From: Rickettsiella endosymbiont of Dermanyssus gallinae | GTDB taxonomy: Bacteria; Pseudomonadota; Gammaproteobacteria; Diplorickettsiales; Diplorickettsiaceae | Direction of reading: 5' to 3' | NCBI RefSeq assembly: GCF_019285595.1 | Contig: NZ_CP079094.1 | Coordinates: forward strand, 1,247,001 to 1,311,000 | DNA: 64,000 nt | In this document: positions 1-7,938 of the stretch, one piece after another | How positions within the stretch are numbered: the stretch's first letter is position 1 | How the letters are laid out: the number at the start of each line of letters is the position of its first letter | Translations under genes and position numbers: made by a program | The notes under the pieces: generated by a model | Told to the model about the DNA's origin: nothing | The model's input: the letters and a program-made list of their open reading frames with translations, nothing else | Database searches by the model: none

Positions 1-1971
1 AACCATCAAGCCGATAAATTTGCACAGCAACAACAATTACTTAAAACATACGAAGCCTTAGTGGCCGTCACTCAAAAAGTATTACAAACCTTATCGGATT
101 ATCAACCTAAATTATTGGGTGTTTATCAAAACAATGGCATTACATTTTCTGCGCCTTTAACGTTTATCGATCAATTGATCAATGGGGATAAGCTGTCTAT
201 CCCTTTACTCAAACAGGATGCTTGCACGTATTTACCGAGGAAACGATTATTTTTTAATCGACATACTGGCACGATTGAATATCGCACTAGTGATCAGTTG
301 AAGCAATTTGCTGCGGTTATTTCGATTAAAGCGTATCCAGCAATGACTTATCAAGGATTATTAGACGGTCTTAATTCGCTACGGATGGAATATACGCTAA
401 CGCAGTCTTTTAGATTTTATGACCGCTATCTTGCCAAAGCACGTTTACGTGATCAGCAGCATGATATGCAGCAAACCAAAGAAGAATCTGTACGACAAAC
501 CGAACAAATTGATGAGTCTTTTGATGATACCGCCAGTGGTGAAGTGAATTATGGCAAACATCATTTTAGTTTAGTGTGCTATGCAGAAACCTTAGAACAA
601 TTAAACCAACACGTGGGCGAAATCATCGCCTTGTTATCCGATCGCGATATCGTGTGTGTTCGAGAGGATGTAGGTTGTGAGTGTGGCTTCTGGGCGCAGT
701 TACCAGGTAATTTTGGTTACATTGTCAGAGAAGCCGATATCTCTACTAAAAATATCGCCGCCTTTGCGAGCTTGCATGACTCCCCTTCTGGCCAACGTGA
801 ACATAATTTCTGGGGTAATGCGGTCACGGTATTAGAAACCTTATCCGGTAGTCCGTATTATTTTAATTTTCATGATAGAGATGTCGGTAACTTTATGGTG
901 GTCGGTGCCACCGGCAGTGGTAAAACCGTACTGGTTGGATTTCTGATTGCACAGAGTATGAAGTTTGGCGGCAAACGTGTGATCTTTGATAAAGATCGCG
1001 GATTGGAAATCTTAGTCAGGGCTTTGAGTGGGACTTATGAAGTTTTAAAACCTAGCATTGCCACGGGGTTTAATCCCTGCCAATTAGCGGATACTTCAGA
1101 AAATCGTACCTTCCTATTACAACTCTTTAAACAACTTTTAAAATATCCTACGAAGCCATTAGATGAATCCGATATCAAAGTGATAGAAGAAACCATTACT
1201 GGCCTGTATCGTTTGGATCCGAGCGAAAGACAGTTTTGTCATATTGCACCGTTCTTCGGTAAAAATAGTAAAGGATCACTGCGCGCACGCTTTGAGTCAT
1301 GGCACAGTGACCGTGAAAATAGCTGGTTATTTGATAATCAACAGGATTGTTTTGAACAGCAGCGTTACGAATCTGATGTTATTGGTTTAGATTTAAGCCA
1401 TATTCTAAAAGACGAATCCTGCAAAACACCGACCTTGATGTATTTATTACATCGCTTTAGTCAACAACTGGAAGGTCAACGTGGCCTTATCTTTCTTGAT
1501 GAAGCCTGGTTGGCCTTACAAGATGATTATTTTAAAAACATTATCAATGATTTATCTCGAACACCGCGCAAGAAAAATAATTGTTTTGGCCTGGCAACAC
1601 AAGCTGCTTTTGATACTACCTCATCTGCAAATCAGGCCGCTATTAACGAAGCGGCGGCGTGTAAGATCTTTTTTCCCAATCCGATGGCGGATCGAAAAAC
1701 GTATATTGAGCATTTCGGTTTAAGCGACCGCGAATTTGAACTGATTAAAACCTTACCCAATGATAGCCATTATTTTCTACTGAACTATGGCCGAGGTAAA
1801 ACATCGGTCGTCTTAAGAGCCAATCTACAACATATGGATGATGAAATTGCTATCATTTCAGGGCGCACTGAAACCATCGCTCTCCTCGATATCATTCGTG
1901 CTGAAGTCGGCAATGATCCAAACATTTGGCTACCGATTTTCCATCAGCGGAGAAAATCACATGCGGGTTAA
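1..1971 (+). CDS. virB4: VirB4-family T4SS ATPase, 5' end outside window
   Basis: This is the cytoplasmic or inner-membrane ATPase that powers pilus assembly and substrate transfer in a P-type (VirB/Lvh) type IV secretion system. The frame is open from base 1, so the true start lies to the left; about 656 residues of a family that usually has about 800 are visible. The Walker A motif GATGSGKT is at about residue 302 of the visible part, the Walker B-like FLDEAW is near residue 497, and the C-terminal half carries the usual CagE/TrbE/VirB4 layout. It overlaps virB5 by 11 bases, which suggests translational coupling. The order virB4, B5, B7-like, B6, B8, B9, B10, B11 follows. virB2, virB3 and virD4 are not in the window. 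Confidence 0.95.
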   Translation, partial: NHQADKFAQQQQLLKTYEALVAVTQKVLQTLSDYQPKLLGVYQNNGITFSAPLTFIDQLINGDKLSIPLLKQDACTYLPRKRLFFNRHTGTIEYRTSDQLKQFAAVISIKAYPAMTYQGLLDGLNSLRMEYTLTQSFRFYDRYLAKARLRDQQHDMQQTKEESVRQTEQIDESFDDTASGEVNYGKHHFSLVCYAETLEQLNQHVGEIIALLSDRDIVCVREDVGCECGFWAQLPGNFGYIVREADISTKNIAAFASLHDSPSGQREHNFWGNAVTVLETLSGSPYYFNFHDRDVGNFMVVGATGSGKTVLVGFLIAQSMKFGGKRVIFDKDRGLEILVRALSGTYEVLKPSIATGFNPCQLADTSENRTFLLQLFKQLLKYPTKPLDESDIKVIEETITGLYRLDPSERQFCHIAPFFGKNSKGSLRARFESWHSDRENSWLFDNQQDCFEQQRYESDVIGLDLSHILKDESCKTPTLMYLLHRFSQQLEGQRGLIFLDEAWLALQDDYFKNIINDLSRTPRKKNNCFGLATQAAFDTTSSANQAAINEAAACKIFFPNPMADRKTYIEHFGLSDREFELIKTLPNDSHYFLLNYGRGKTSVVLRANLQHMDDEIAIISGRTETIALLDIIRAEVGNDPNIWLPIFHQRRKSHAG

Positions 1972-2638
1972 AATTATACTATTAAGCTGGTTGATATTTT
2001 TTCCATTAACCAGTTACGCCGATCCCTTTATTAGCGGCTTATTACATATTGCAGCACAGATCGAAGGATATCAAATGCAGATGGCGGATATTCAATCGAC
2101 GATTTCACGATTAAATCGCCAGATACAACAAGCGGTATCGGGGCGCTCTGAATGGGGAAATTGGCGCTTTAATGATTTTCAGTCCTGGGGATTGCAAGCT
2201 GATCGTTGGAGTTCACTTTTAAATCTAGTGACGCACGGTGGTAATGATGGACAGTTAGGCGTCGTACTACGTTTATTAGCAAGAGAATTTCCATCTGCCA
2301 TGGCGCTTTACAATCGAGTAAATCCGAATCGATCCGATCAAAGCTTCTACAGCTTAAGAGCAAAAACCGCTTTAGTCACAAGAGCGGCAAGTCAGCTCAG
2401 CTATGATAAAATTCAAGAACAAATTAACTACGCAAACGAATTGCGTTCACAGATTGGCACAACCAGCACCTTAAAAGAAGCGGTTGATTTAGAAAACCGT
2501 CTTACTGTCGAAAATAACTTAATTCAGATTGAAGTGTTGCGTCAATTAGCATTGATGAATCAACAACATGCGATTAATGCGCAAGCCGAGGTTAACCTTG
2601 ACCTTCAAAATGCGCATTTTTTGACATCCCTGAGGTAA
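1961..2638 (+). CDS. virB5: VirB5-like T4SS minor pilin
   Basis: This is a probable VirB5 protein, the periplasmic or extracellular minor pilus subunit. The start at 1961 gives a signal peptide (MRVKIILLSW, hydrophobic stretch, SYA-D cleavage-like site) and about 225 residues. An upstream in-frame start at 1838 would put more than 40 non-signal residues inside virB4, so 1961 is preferred, with GGAGA about 8 bases ahead. The mature part is mostly helical and Gln-rich (AQIEGYQMQMADIQSTISRL), as in VirB5/TraC proteins. It lies between virB4 and a small lipoprotein gene. Assignment rests on position, signal peptide and helical composition more than on a strong motif. Confidence 0.8.
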   Translation: MRVKIILLSWLIFFPLTSYADPFISGLLHIAAQIEGYQMQMADIQSTISRLNRQIQQAVSGRSEWGNWRFNDFQSWGLQADRWSSLLNLVTHGGNDGQLGVVLRLLAREFPSAMALYNRVNPNRSDQSFYSLRAKTALVTRAASQLSYDKIQEQINYANELRSQIGTTSTLKEAVDLENRLTVENNLIQIEVLRQLALMNQQHAINAQAEVNLDLQNAHFLTSLR

Positions 2639-2656
2639 ATACCAAGGAGTATGACC

Positions 2657-2785
2657 ATGCAAAAACTAGCACCGTATGTGGCATTAATGTTATTACTAGG
2701 CGCCTTTCTGGTGAGTTGTTCAACTGAACCTTTACATGCACCGCACGATCCTATCGTTCTAAAGACAAAAATTAATTTTGGGTAA
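2657..2785 (+). CDS. virB7: VirB7-like small lipoprotein
   Basis: This very short gene encodes about 42 residues beginning MQKLAPYVAL. A hydrophobic segment is followed by a lipobox LVSC and a short mature tail. AAGGAG at 2644-2649 is seven bases from the ATG at 2657; the earlier ATG at 2651 is only one base away, so 2657 is the better start. VirB7/TrwH proteins are small outer-membrane lipoproteins that stabilise VirB9 in the core complex, and size, lipobox and location fit. The call is positional because these proteins have little conserved sequence. A second lipoprotein gene follows 11 bases later and could share or replace this role. Confidence 0.65.
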   Translation: MQKLAPYVALMLLLGAFLVSCSTEPLHAPHDPIVLKTKINFG

Positions 2786-2796
2786 GGAGTAACCAC

Positions 2797-3162
2797 ATGA
2801 TCAATGAAAACTATTATACGTTTATTGCAGCCATCGTTATGTTGGCTAGTTTATTTTTAGTCGGATGTCATAAAAAAAATCCGCTGGTGAATGATCAAGA
2901 CATTGCTTTTATGAAAAGAAGTTTTTTTGTCAGGGCACCGAATTTTCCTATTGATAAGTGTGCTGCTTACTATAGTGGCGATCAGAACGGCGGGGAATTA
3001 AAAAAGTTATGTACCGAATGGACGCAAAAATATTATCAACAATTAATGAAGGCGAAATTTATTGCACCCTCCGCGACATTAGCGAATTTTAGAGATCCCG
3101 CCTTTTGGAAAAAAGTCAGCGCAACCAGAGAGGAAGATGCTTGGGCTAAAATGGAATGGTAA
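2797..3162 (+). CDS. T4SS-locus lipoprotein of unknown function
   Basis: The 121-residue protein has an N-terminal hydrophobic segment and a lipobox LVGC (Cys about residue 24), so it should be lipidated. The mature region has no motif I recognise. It contains three further cysteines (DKCAAYY, KKLCTEW) and a basic, aromatic C terminus. GGAG sits eight bases before the ATG. The gene lies between the virB7-like gene and virB6 and overlaps the latter, so it belongs to the secretion operon. It may be an entry-exclusion-like or core-associated lipoprotein, but the sequence does not settle this. Confidence 0.7.
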   Translation: MINENYYTFIAAIVMLASLFLVGCHKKNPLVNDQDIAFMKRSFFVRAPNFPIDKCAAYYSGDQNGGELKKLCTEWTQKYYQQLMKAKFIAPSATLANFRDPAFWKKVSATREEDAWAKMEW

Positions 3163-4157
3163 TGCTTTTTGTACAAAGTTTTATTACCGATACACTCGCA
3201 GCAGTCGATGATGTAATTGGTTACTTTGTACAAACAACGTATGAGCAATGGGTACAACACTATAGCAACACGTTGGTCGCATTAAGTACGCTCTATATTG
3301 TGTTACTGGGTTATCGCTTTGCCACACACACCTTGAGCGCGGATCTGATGACGATTAGTCGACATTTAATCGTTTTATTAGTCGTTTGTAGTTTATGTAC
3401 GAATTGGTCTCTGTACCACTTGCTCATCTACAATATTTTTACCAACGAACCGAATTATATTGCACAAATCATTAGTCAGAAGCCTTATCAAATGCCTGAT
3501 GAAACGATTGCACAAGGATTGAATCAAGTCTTTAGTGCGGGGATGGAAGCAGCAACGGTTATGTTTAGCAAAGGATTCTATCTTTTTTTCTGTGGTATTT
3601 TTGTTATGGCCTTTACTTTTTTATGCTGTATATCTGCATTAGGCTTGTTAATTTACACCAAATTAGCGATGGCGATTGCCTTGGCTTTAGGACCACTGTT
3701 TTTAACCTTTATCCTGTTTGAATCCACACGCGGTTGGTTTGTGAGTTGGTTAAGAAAATTATTTAATTTTTCACTGGTACCCATTGTAACCACCAGCATT
3801 CTGGTCTTGATGTTGTCGATTATCAATTTGGTACTACCAGATTTATCCTATGAAGCCTCGGTCGGCAAACCTAATTTTTTTACAGTGGGACTTTTTGGTG
3901 GATTATCGCTCATCACCGCGTTTCTATTAAAACAAAGTCTATCCATAGCCAGTAGTTTAAGTGGCGGTCTTACTTTAGCGGCATTAAACCAAGTCGGCGG
4001 TATGGTGAAATCCGCTTTAACAAGCAGTGGTATCAATACGGCGGCGCACTTAGCCAGCCAAGGGTTCAAATATGCGAGAAATTCATTCGCAAACCGCGCC
4101 GCTGCGCAAAAACAATCCACAATTAATGAGGCGGTACAACAAGGAAAAAATAATTAA
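3156..4157 (+). CDS. virB6: VirB6/TrbL-family polytopic T4SS inner-membrane protein
   Basis: VirB6 forms part of the inner-membrane platform through which substrates pass. The 333-residue protein has several hydrophobic helices: near residues 45-60, 75-100 and 135-175, and a cluster at 195-275, with a central region facing the periplasm. Size and topology match the family. The start is either ATG at 3156 or ATG at 3162; the second overlaps the TAA of the preceding lipoprotein gene, a usual coupling arrangement. The C terminus (ARNSFANRAAAQK and onward) is hydrophilic. It is followed by virB8 after 35 bases. Confidence 0.88.
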   Translation: MVMLFVQSFITDTLAAVDDVIGYFVQTTYEQWVQHYSNTLVALSTLYIVLLGYRFATHTLSADLMTISRHLIVLLVVCSLCTNWSLYHLLIYNIFTNEPNYIAQIISQKPYQMPDETIAQGLNQVFSAGMEAATVMFSKGFYLFFCGIFVMAFTFLCCISALGLLIYTKLAMAIALALGPLFLTFILFESTRGWFVSWLRKLFNFSLVPIVTTSILVLMLSIINLVLPDLSYEASVGKPNFFTVGLFGGLSLITAFLLKQSLSIASSLSGGLTLAALNQVGGMVKSALTSSGINTAAHLASQGFKYARNSFANRAAAQKQSTINEAVQQGKNN

Positions 4158-4192
4158 TCATTTTTCTAAAACAACAAAAACGGTAAAGAACA

Positions 4193-4900
4193 ATGAGTCA
4201 GGCAAACGACGTTAACAATAATGTGAAAGAAGCGCATTACCAAACGGCAGCAGATTGGCGCTACGATATCTATCAACGTAAAAGTGTTTGGTTGCGTTAT
4301 TCACTGATAGCTAATGTGGGCTTATTACTATCCTTGTTACTGGCACTCCTCACGCTGGTTTGTTTAGTGCCACTTAAACAAAAAATCCCCTATCTCTATG
4401 CATTTAATAACGCGACGGGTGAAATAACTAAACTCGGCGAATTAGAACCCTCACACCTAAGCGCTAATTGGCAAATGACGCGTTATTTCCTGATTCATTA
4501 TGTGATGAATCGTGAAAGCTATGACAGTGACAATTTAGAAGTGCCCTATCAATTAGCCTGGACACAATCAAACCCTACTATCCGTAAACAATATGAGATG
4601 GAAGTAGATAGTCAGGTTACCACATCGCCTTATCACAAATATGGTAAAGATAAAGCCATAAGAGTGCGCGTAGTATCAGTCTCTCGTTTGAATGACAATA
4701 CCGCGGCTATTCGTTTTGAAAAGCAATTACGTGATAAATCCGCTAATACGCAGCAGATTGCCCATGAGGAAGCGATTGTAAAATGGCAATATCAATCGAT
4801 TACCGCCACGCAAACTCAATTAGATAGAAATCCACTCGGATTTACCGTGACGTACTATCAAGTAACGCCGGTTAATTTAAGCCATGAAGAAGGGAAATAA
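4193..4900 (+). CDS. virB8: VirB8-family T4SS inner-membrane assembly factor
   Basis: VirB8 is a bitopic inner-membrane protein that nucleates T4SS assembly. The 235-residue product has a short cytoplasmic N terminus (AADWRYDIYQRKSVW), one transmembrane helix at about residues 42-64 and a periplasmic NTF2-like domain. The domain shows the typical NRESYD segment near residue 102 and a terminal YYQVTPVNLS strand. Length is normal for the family. The stop codon is separated from the virB9 start by a single base, with the GAAGAAGGG ribosome-binding site inside the virB8 coding end. Confidence 0.93.
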   Translation: MSQANDVNNNVKEAHYQTAADWRYDIYQRKSVWLRYSLIANVGLLLSLLLALLTLVCLVPLKQKIPYLYAFNNATGEITKLGELEPSHLSANWQMTRYFLIHYVMNRESYDSDNLEVPYQLAWTQSNPTIRKQYEMEVDSQVTTSPYHKYGKDKAIRVRVVSVSRLNDNTAAIRFEKQLRDKSANTQQIAHEEAIVKWQYQSITATQTQLDRNPLGFTVTYYQVTPVNLSHEEGK

Positions 4901-4901
4901 T

Positions 4902-5865
4902 ATGAATAAAAAAATAAATCTGTTTGTTTTTGTCTCACTCGTGATGGGGCATATGAATTTTGTACAGGCGGCTTTATTGCCTCGGCCTGTTGCCGCAGAC
5001 AGGCATGTAAAAACAGTCAATTATGATCCCAATAATGTAGTGATGATTCATGGCGCGTATGGTTACCAAACACAAATTGTTTTCGCGCCGGATGAGGAAG
5101 TACAAAATATCTCCATTGGCGATAGCTTAGCCTGGCAAGCGGTACCAGTTAAAAACAATTTGTTTATCAAACCGACGGCAGCCTCTAAAACCAACAAGTG
5201 AGTCGCTATGCTCCCGAAGAATTTCGGCCATCGTGTCCCCGAAATTCGTTCGCATGACGCGACTGAAATTAGGCCGCGATACGTCCTGCGTCCGGCACGC
5301 ACTCACTCCTTCGGAGTTCATGCCCGTGCCTCCCACAAATGACTTTACGGCGTTATGCGTTTCCTGCTTCGCCCGTCAACGCACGCCTATCGCGGGCTCT
5401 TCGACTTCGCATTGCTTTCACAATGCTTTCCTGTCTCATCGTATGACCGTATTAACCAGTGCCAATAGCTATAACTTTCAATTAGATGCCAACGATGCAA
5501 AGATCTCACCAACCTATCAATTAAAATTTAATTATCCGACGGCCGGTTATGATAACCGTGGAAAAAGTAATGCGATTGGTACTTGTGATCCTACCCAAAT
5601 CAACTGGAAATATAGTTTTACTGGCGATCAACGTTTAGCACCGATTGAAGCCTTTGATTGCAATGGTCAGTTTACCTATTTTCGTTTCAAAAGTAGTTTA
5701 CCGGCTATTTTTGTAGTGGATAAAAAACGTAAAGAGACGCTCGTTAATTATCACGTGAAAGGAAACTATGTGGTGGTTAATACCACTGCCGAGCAATTTA
5801 CCTTACGCAGTGGGCGTTATGTGACCAGCGTCTATAACGATGCCCTTCTAGGCGATTGGCAATAG
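4902..5865 (+). pseudogene. virB9: virB9, interrupted by a 247-bp structured element
   Basis: VirB9 is the periplasmic/outer-membrane core-complex protein that binds VirB7 and VirB10. Coding segments are 4902-5194 and 5442-5865. Joined, they make 717 bases, exactly 239 codons, and restore KTNMTVLT, the strand expected at this point of VirB9. The N terminus has a signal peptide (MNKKINLFVF, ending VQA-A). As it stands, the frame stops at TGA 5199-5201, four bases into the insertion, and the downstream half stays open to TAG at 5863. ATG 5443 could restart translation but has no ribosome-binding site ahead of it. Neither half shows further decay, and all neighbouring vir genes are intact. The gene is therefore either very recently inactivated or rescued at RNA or ribosome level. 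Confidence 0.9.
5195..5441 (+). mobile_element. 247-bp structured interspersed element, copy A (in virB9)
   Basis: First of four near-identical 247-bp copies. The boundaries (CAAGTGAG ... CTCATCG) come from comparing all four flanks. It sits between CCAA and TATG of virB9 in the gene's sense orientation, with no target duplication. Stems visible in the sense strand: ends GTGAG 5198-5202 with CTCAT 5435-5439 (one G-U); AGTCGC 5201-5206 with GCGACT 5259-5264; GAATTTCGG 5219-5227 with CCGAAATTC 5239-5247; CCGCGATA 5274-5281 with TATCGCGG 5388-5395; GGCACG 5294-5299 with CGTGCC 5325-5330, enclosing ACTCC/GGAGT; GGCGT and GCGTT with AACGCACGCC 5378-5387; GCATTG 5409-5414 with CAATGC 5421-5426. The first two stems share bases 5201-5202, so they cannot form completely together. 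Differs from the other copies at 5354 (a bulge). Confidence 0.93.
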
Positions 5866-5873
5866 GAAGCACA

Positions 5874-6935
5874 ATGGTAAAACCAACATCACAAACACCC
5901 TCCTCTGAGGGGTTACCCGAGATTGCAGAGCCAGCGGGTAAAAAACGGGTACTACTCGTTATTCTCGGTGGGCTATTATTGCTATTAGTAACACACTTCT
6001 ATTTTAACTCTAAAAAAACAACGTCTAAAAGCGAGTTTTCGGTAGAGGAAAGCTATACCACGCCGAGTACCCAACAAAAAAAACCAAGAGAAAAATCAGA
6101 TTCACCCGAAACAAAGCCATTATCAGAACAACAACTCGCTTTATTAGAGGAAAAGCAAAAAGAATTACAACAGCGTTTATCCGCACCGATGATGTTATTG
6201 AGTCAAGCAAACAAGAGTAATGATAATCACACGGTCAACACCGATAAAACAGTGAATACGGGTGAAATGGATGCTAACCGTCAATTTTTACAACAAACTA
6301 GTACCGTTTCTAATCAACGTGTTAAAGTAACGAAGATGGGTGCTTTAAATCAGTTAATTGCTGAAGGTCACATGATCCATGCCATTTTAGAGACTGCAAT
6401 TAATTCTGATCTGCCAGGGAGTTTAAGAGCAACCATTGATCAGCCGGTTTATGCCGAAGATGGATCACAGGTGTTAATACCGCCAGGCAGTCGCTTAGTC
6501 GGTCAATATAAAAGTGGCATATTACAAGGTCAATCACGAGTTTTTGTGGTGTGGACACGTTTAATGACACCAGACGGTATTAGCTTAAATCTAGCTTCGC
6601 CTGGTGTGGATTCGCTCGGGATGGCGGGCATGTCAGCAGACACCATTAATCATCATTTCTGGCAACAGTTTGGTACAACGGCATTGCTTTCTATCTTAGG
6701 TGTAGGCACATCGAATGTCGGTGTAGATAGTAATGCGTCTTATAACGCTTCACAGGCTTATCGTATGGCCATAGCCAATAGTTTTAACCAAACAGCTCAG
6801 CAGACACTACAGGCCGGTATGATTCCACCTACCCTATGGGTTAATCAAGGTAGTCCTATTCAAGTATTTGTGGCACACGATCTCGATTTTAGTGCGGTGA
6901 ATCAAACGGCCACTTCTAAAATGAATATTTTTTAA
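5874..6935 (+). CDS. virB10: VirB10-family T4SS core-complex protein
   Basis: VirB10 spans both membranes and links the ATPases to the outer-membrane pore. The start at 5874 (MVKPTSQ) is chosen because AGGAAG lies just ahead; the frame is open further upstream to 5856 inside virB9. About 353 residues: a cytoplasmic N terminus, one transmembrane helix (VLLVILGGLLLLLVTHFYF, about residues 26-44), a charged low-complexity periplasmic linker, then the TrbI/VirB10 beta domain (about 160-345). That domain has IHAILETAINSDLPG, the PPGSRLVGQY motif and a conserved C-terminal IQVFVAHDLDFS segment. Followed after 12 bases by virB11. Confidence 0.94.
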   Translation: MVKPTSQTPSSEGLPEIAEPAGKKRVLLVILGGLLLLLVTHFYFNSKKTTSKSEFSVEESYTTPSTQQKKPREKSDSPETKPLSEQQLALLEEKQKELQQRLSAPMMLLSQANKSNDNHTVNTDKTVNTGEMDANRQFLQQTSTVSNQRVKVTKMGALNQLIAEGHMIHAILETAINSDLPGSLRATIDQPVYAEDGSQVLIPPGSRLVGQYKSGILQGQSRVFVVWTRLMTPDGISLNLASPGVDSLGMAGMSADTINHHFWQQFGTTALLSILGVGTSNVGVDSNASYNASQAYRMAIANSFNQTAQQTLQAGMIPPTLWVNQGSPIQVFVAHDLDFSAVNQTATSKMNIF

Positions 6936-6947
6936 CAAAAAAAACAT

Positions 6948-7925
6948 ATGTCGATTAAAGCCCTAGAAAAATACTTAGCGCCGTTACAACCCTATTTGCA
7001 AACTAACGGTGTTACTGAAGTGTGCATTAATCAACCAGGTGCGATATTTGTTGAAGAAAAGGGGAAGTTTACTCGGTACACCAGTGAACCACTTGAACTC
7101 GGTTATCTTGAAACCTTAGCAAACCTGATTACAGAATTTAATCATAAGCAGTTTCCCAATCCTTTGCTTTCCGGTTATTTACCCACAGGTCAACGTGTGC
7201 AATGTGTTATGTCACCTGCTTGTGAAAAAAATAAGGTTATCTTTTCCATTCGCTGTCATTCACGGCGTGATATGAGTTTAGAGGATTATCAGAAAAGCGG
7301 GGTTTTTGACCAATATGCCGCTGCAAACGAGAGTACATATGCACAAACAACAAATTTACTAAAATCATTGCATGCCAAGAAAGATATTTTTGGTTTTCTG
7401 GAAGTAGCCATAAAAGCTAAAAAGAATATGATCATTAGTGGTGGAACTGGCACAGGTAAAACAACCTTTCTGAATGCGTGTTTAAAACTGATTCCTGAGA
7501 CAGCGCGGTTGATCACCCTAGAAGATACGCGCGAGGTTAAAGTTAATCAGCCTAATGCTGTACATTTATTGTTTAATGAAGACGATGAAACCATCACGGT
7601 AGAAAAACTATTTAAAGCCTGTTTACGCTTAAGACCTGATCGGATTCTGCTTTCCGAATTACGGGGCACCGAAGCGTGGTCGTTTCTGAGAGCTGCAAAT
7701 AGTGGCCATCCTGGCAGTATCAGCACAGTGCATGCCGATACCCCGAAAGGTTGTTTTGATCAGCTCGTTTTTATGATGCAGCAAGCGCACTCATCTTCAA
7801 CTGAAGAAAACCTACGCACCTATATTCAATCCATTATTCCGATTGTTATCCAGCTAAAACGGAGCACTAACTCAGCAAGATTTGTGGAAATAGCAGATAT
7901 TTATTTTGATAGTAGATCGATATAA
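6948..7925 (+). CDS. virB11: VirB11-family T4SS ATPase
   Basis: This hexameric traffic ATPase works with VirB4 and VirD4 at the cytoplasmic face. The 325-residue protein has the N-terminal domain (VTEVCINQPG near residue 23), Walker A GGTGTGKTT near residue 165, an Asp/Glu box LITLEDTREV, Walker B RILLSELRGTEAW near residue 234 and the His box GSISTVHAD near residue 260. All are standard for the family. It is the last gene of the operon in this window. The next gene, on the opposite strand, begins its convergent 3' end 14 bases later, and I see no clear intrinsic terminator. Confidence 0.95.
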   Translation: MSIKALEKYLAPLQPYLQTNGVTEVCINQPGAIFVEEKGKFTRYTSEPLELGYLETLANLITEFNHKQFPNPLLSGYLPTGQRVQCVMSPACEKNKVIFSIRCHSRRDMSLEDYQKSGVFDQYAAANESTYAQTTNLLKSLHAKKDIFGFLEVAIKAKKNMIISGGTGTGKTTFLNACLKLIPETARLITLEDTREVKVNQPNAVHLLFNEDDETITVEKLFKACLRLRPDRILLSELRGTEAWSFLRAANSGHPGSISTVHADTPKGCFDQLVFMMQQAHSSSTEENLRTYIQSIIPIVIQLKRSTNSARFVEIADIYFDSRSI

Positions 7926-7938
7926 CTGAAATTATCTA

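Noticed and set aside
5195-5441. Canonical group I or group II intron
   Set aside because: Three of four upstream flanks end in A and one in G rather than the T needed for a group I P1 pair, and I find no recognisable P/Q/R/S core. The ends do not match group II GTGYG...AY, and no domain V is apparent. A novel or derived type is not excluded.
5195-5441. IS200/IS605-type element with a fixed target
   Set aside because: Such elements also lack target duplications, but the base tetramers before the four copies (CCAA, CTTA, ATGG, GGTA) share no sequence, and orientation follows the gene instead of the replication strand.
5233-5865. A 210-residue protein starting inside the 247-bp element and running into the virB9 3' half
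   Set aside because: The first 70 residues are the element read in one frame, and the same peptide appears wherever the element occurs. The real coding content is the virB9 second half from 5442.
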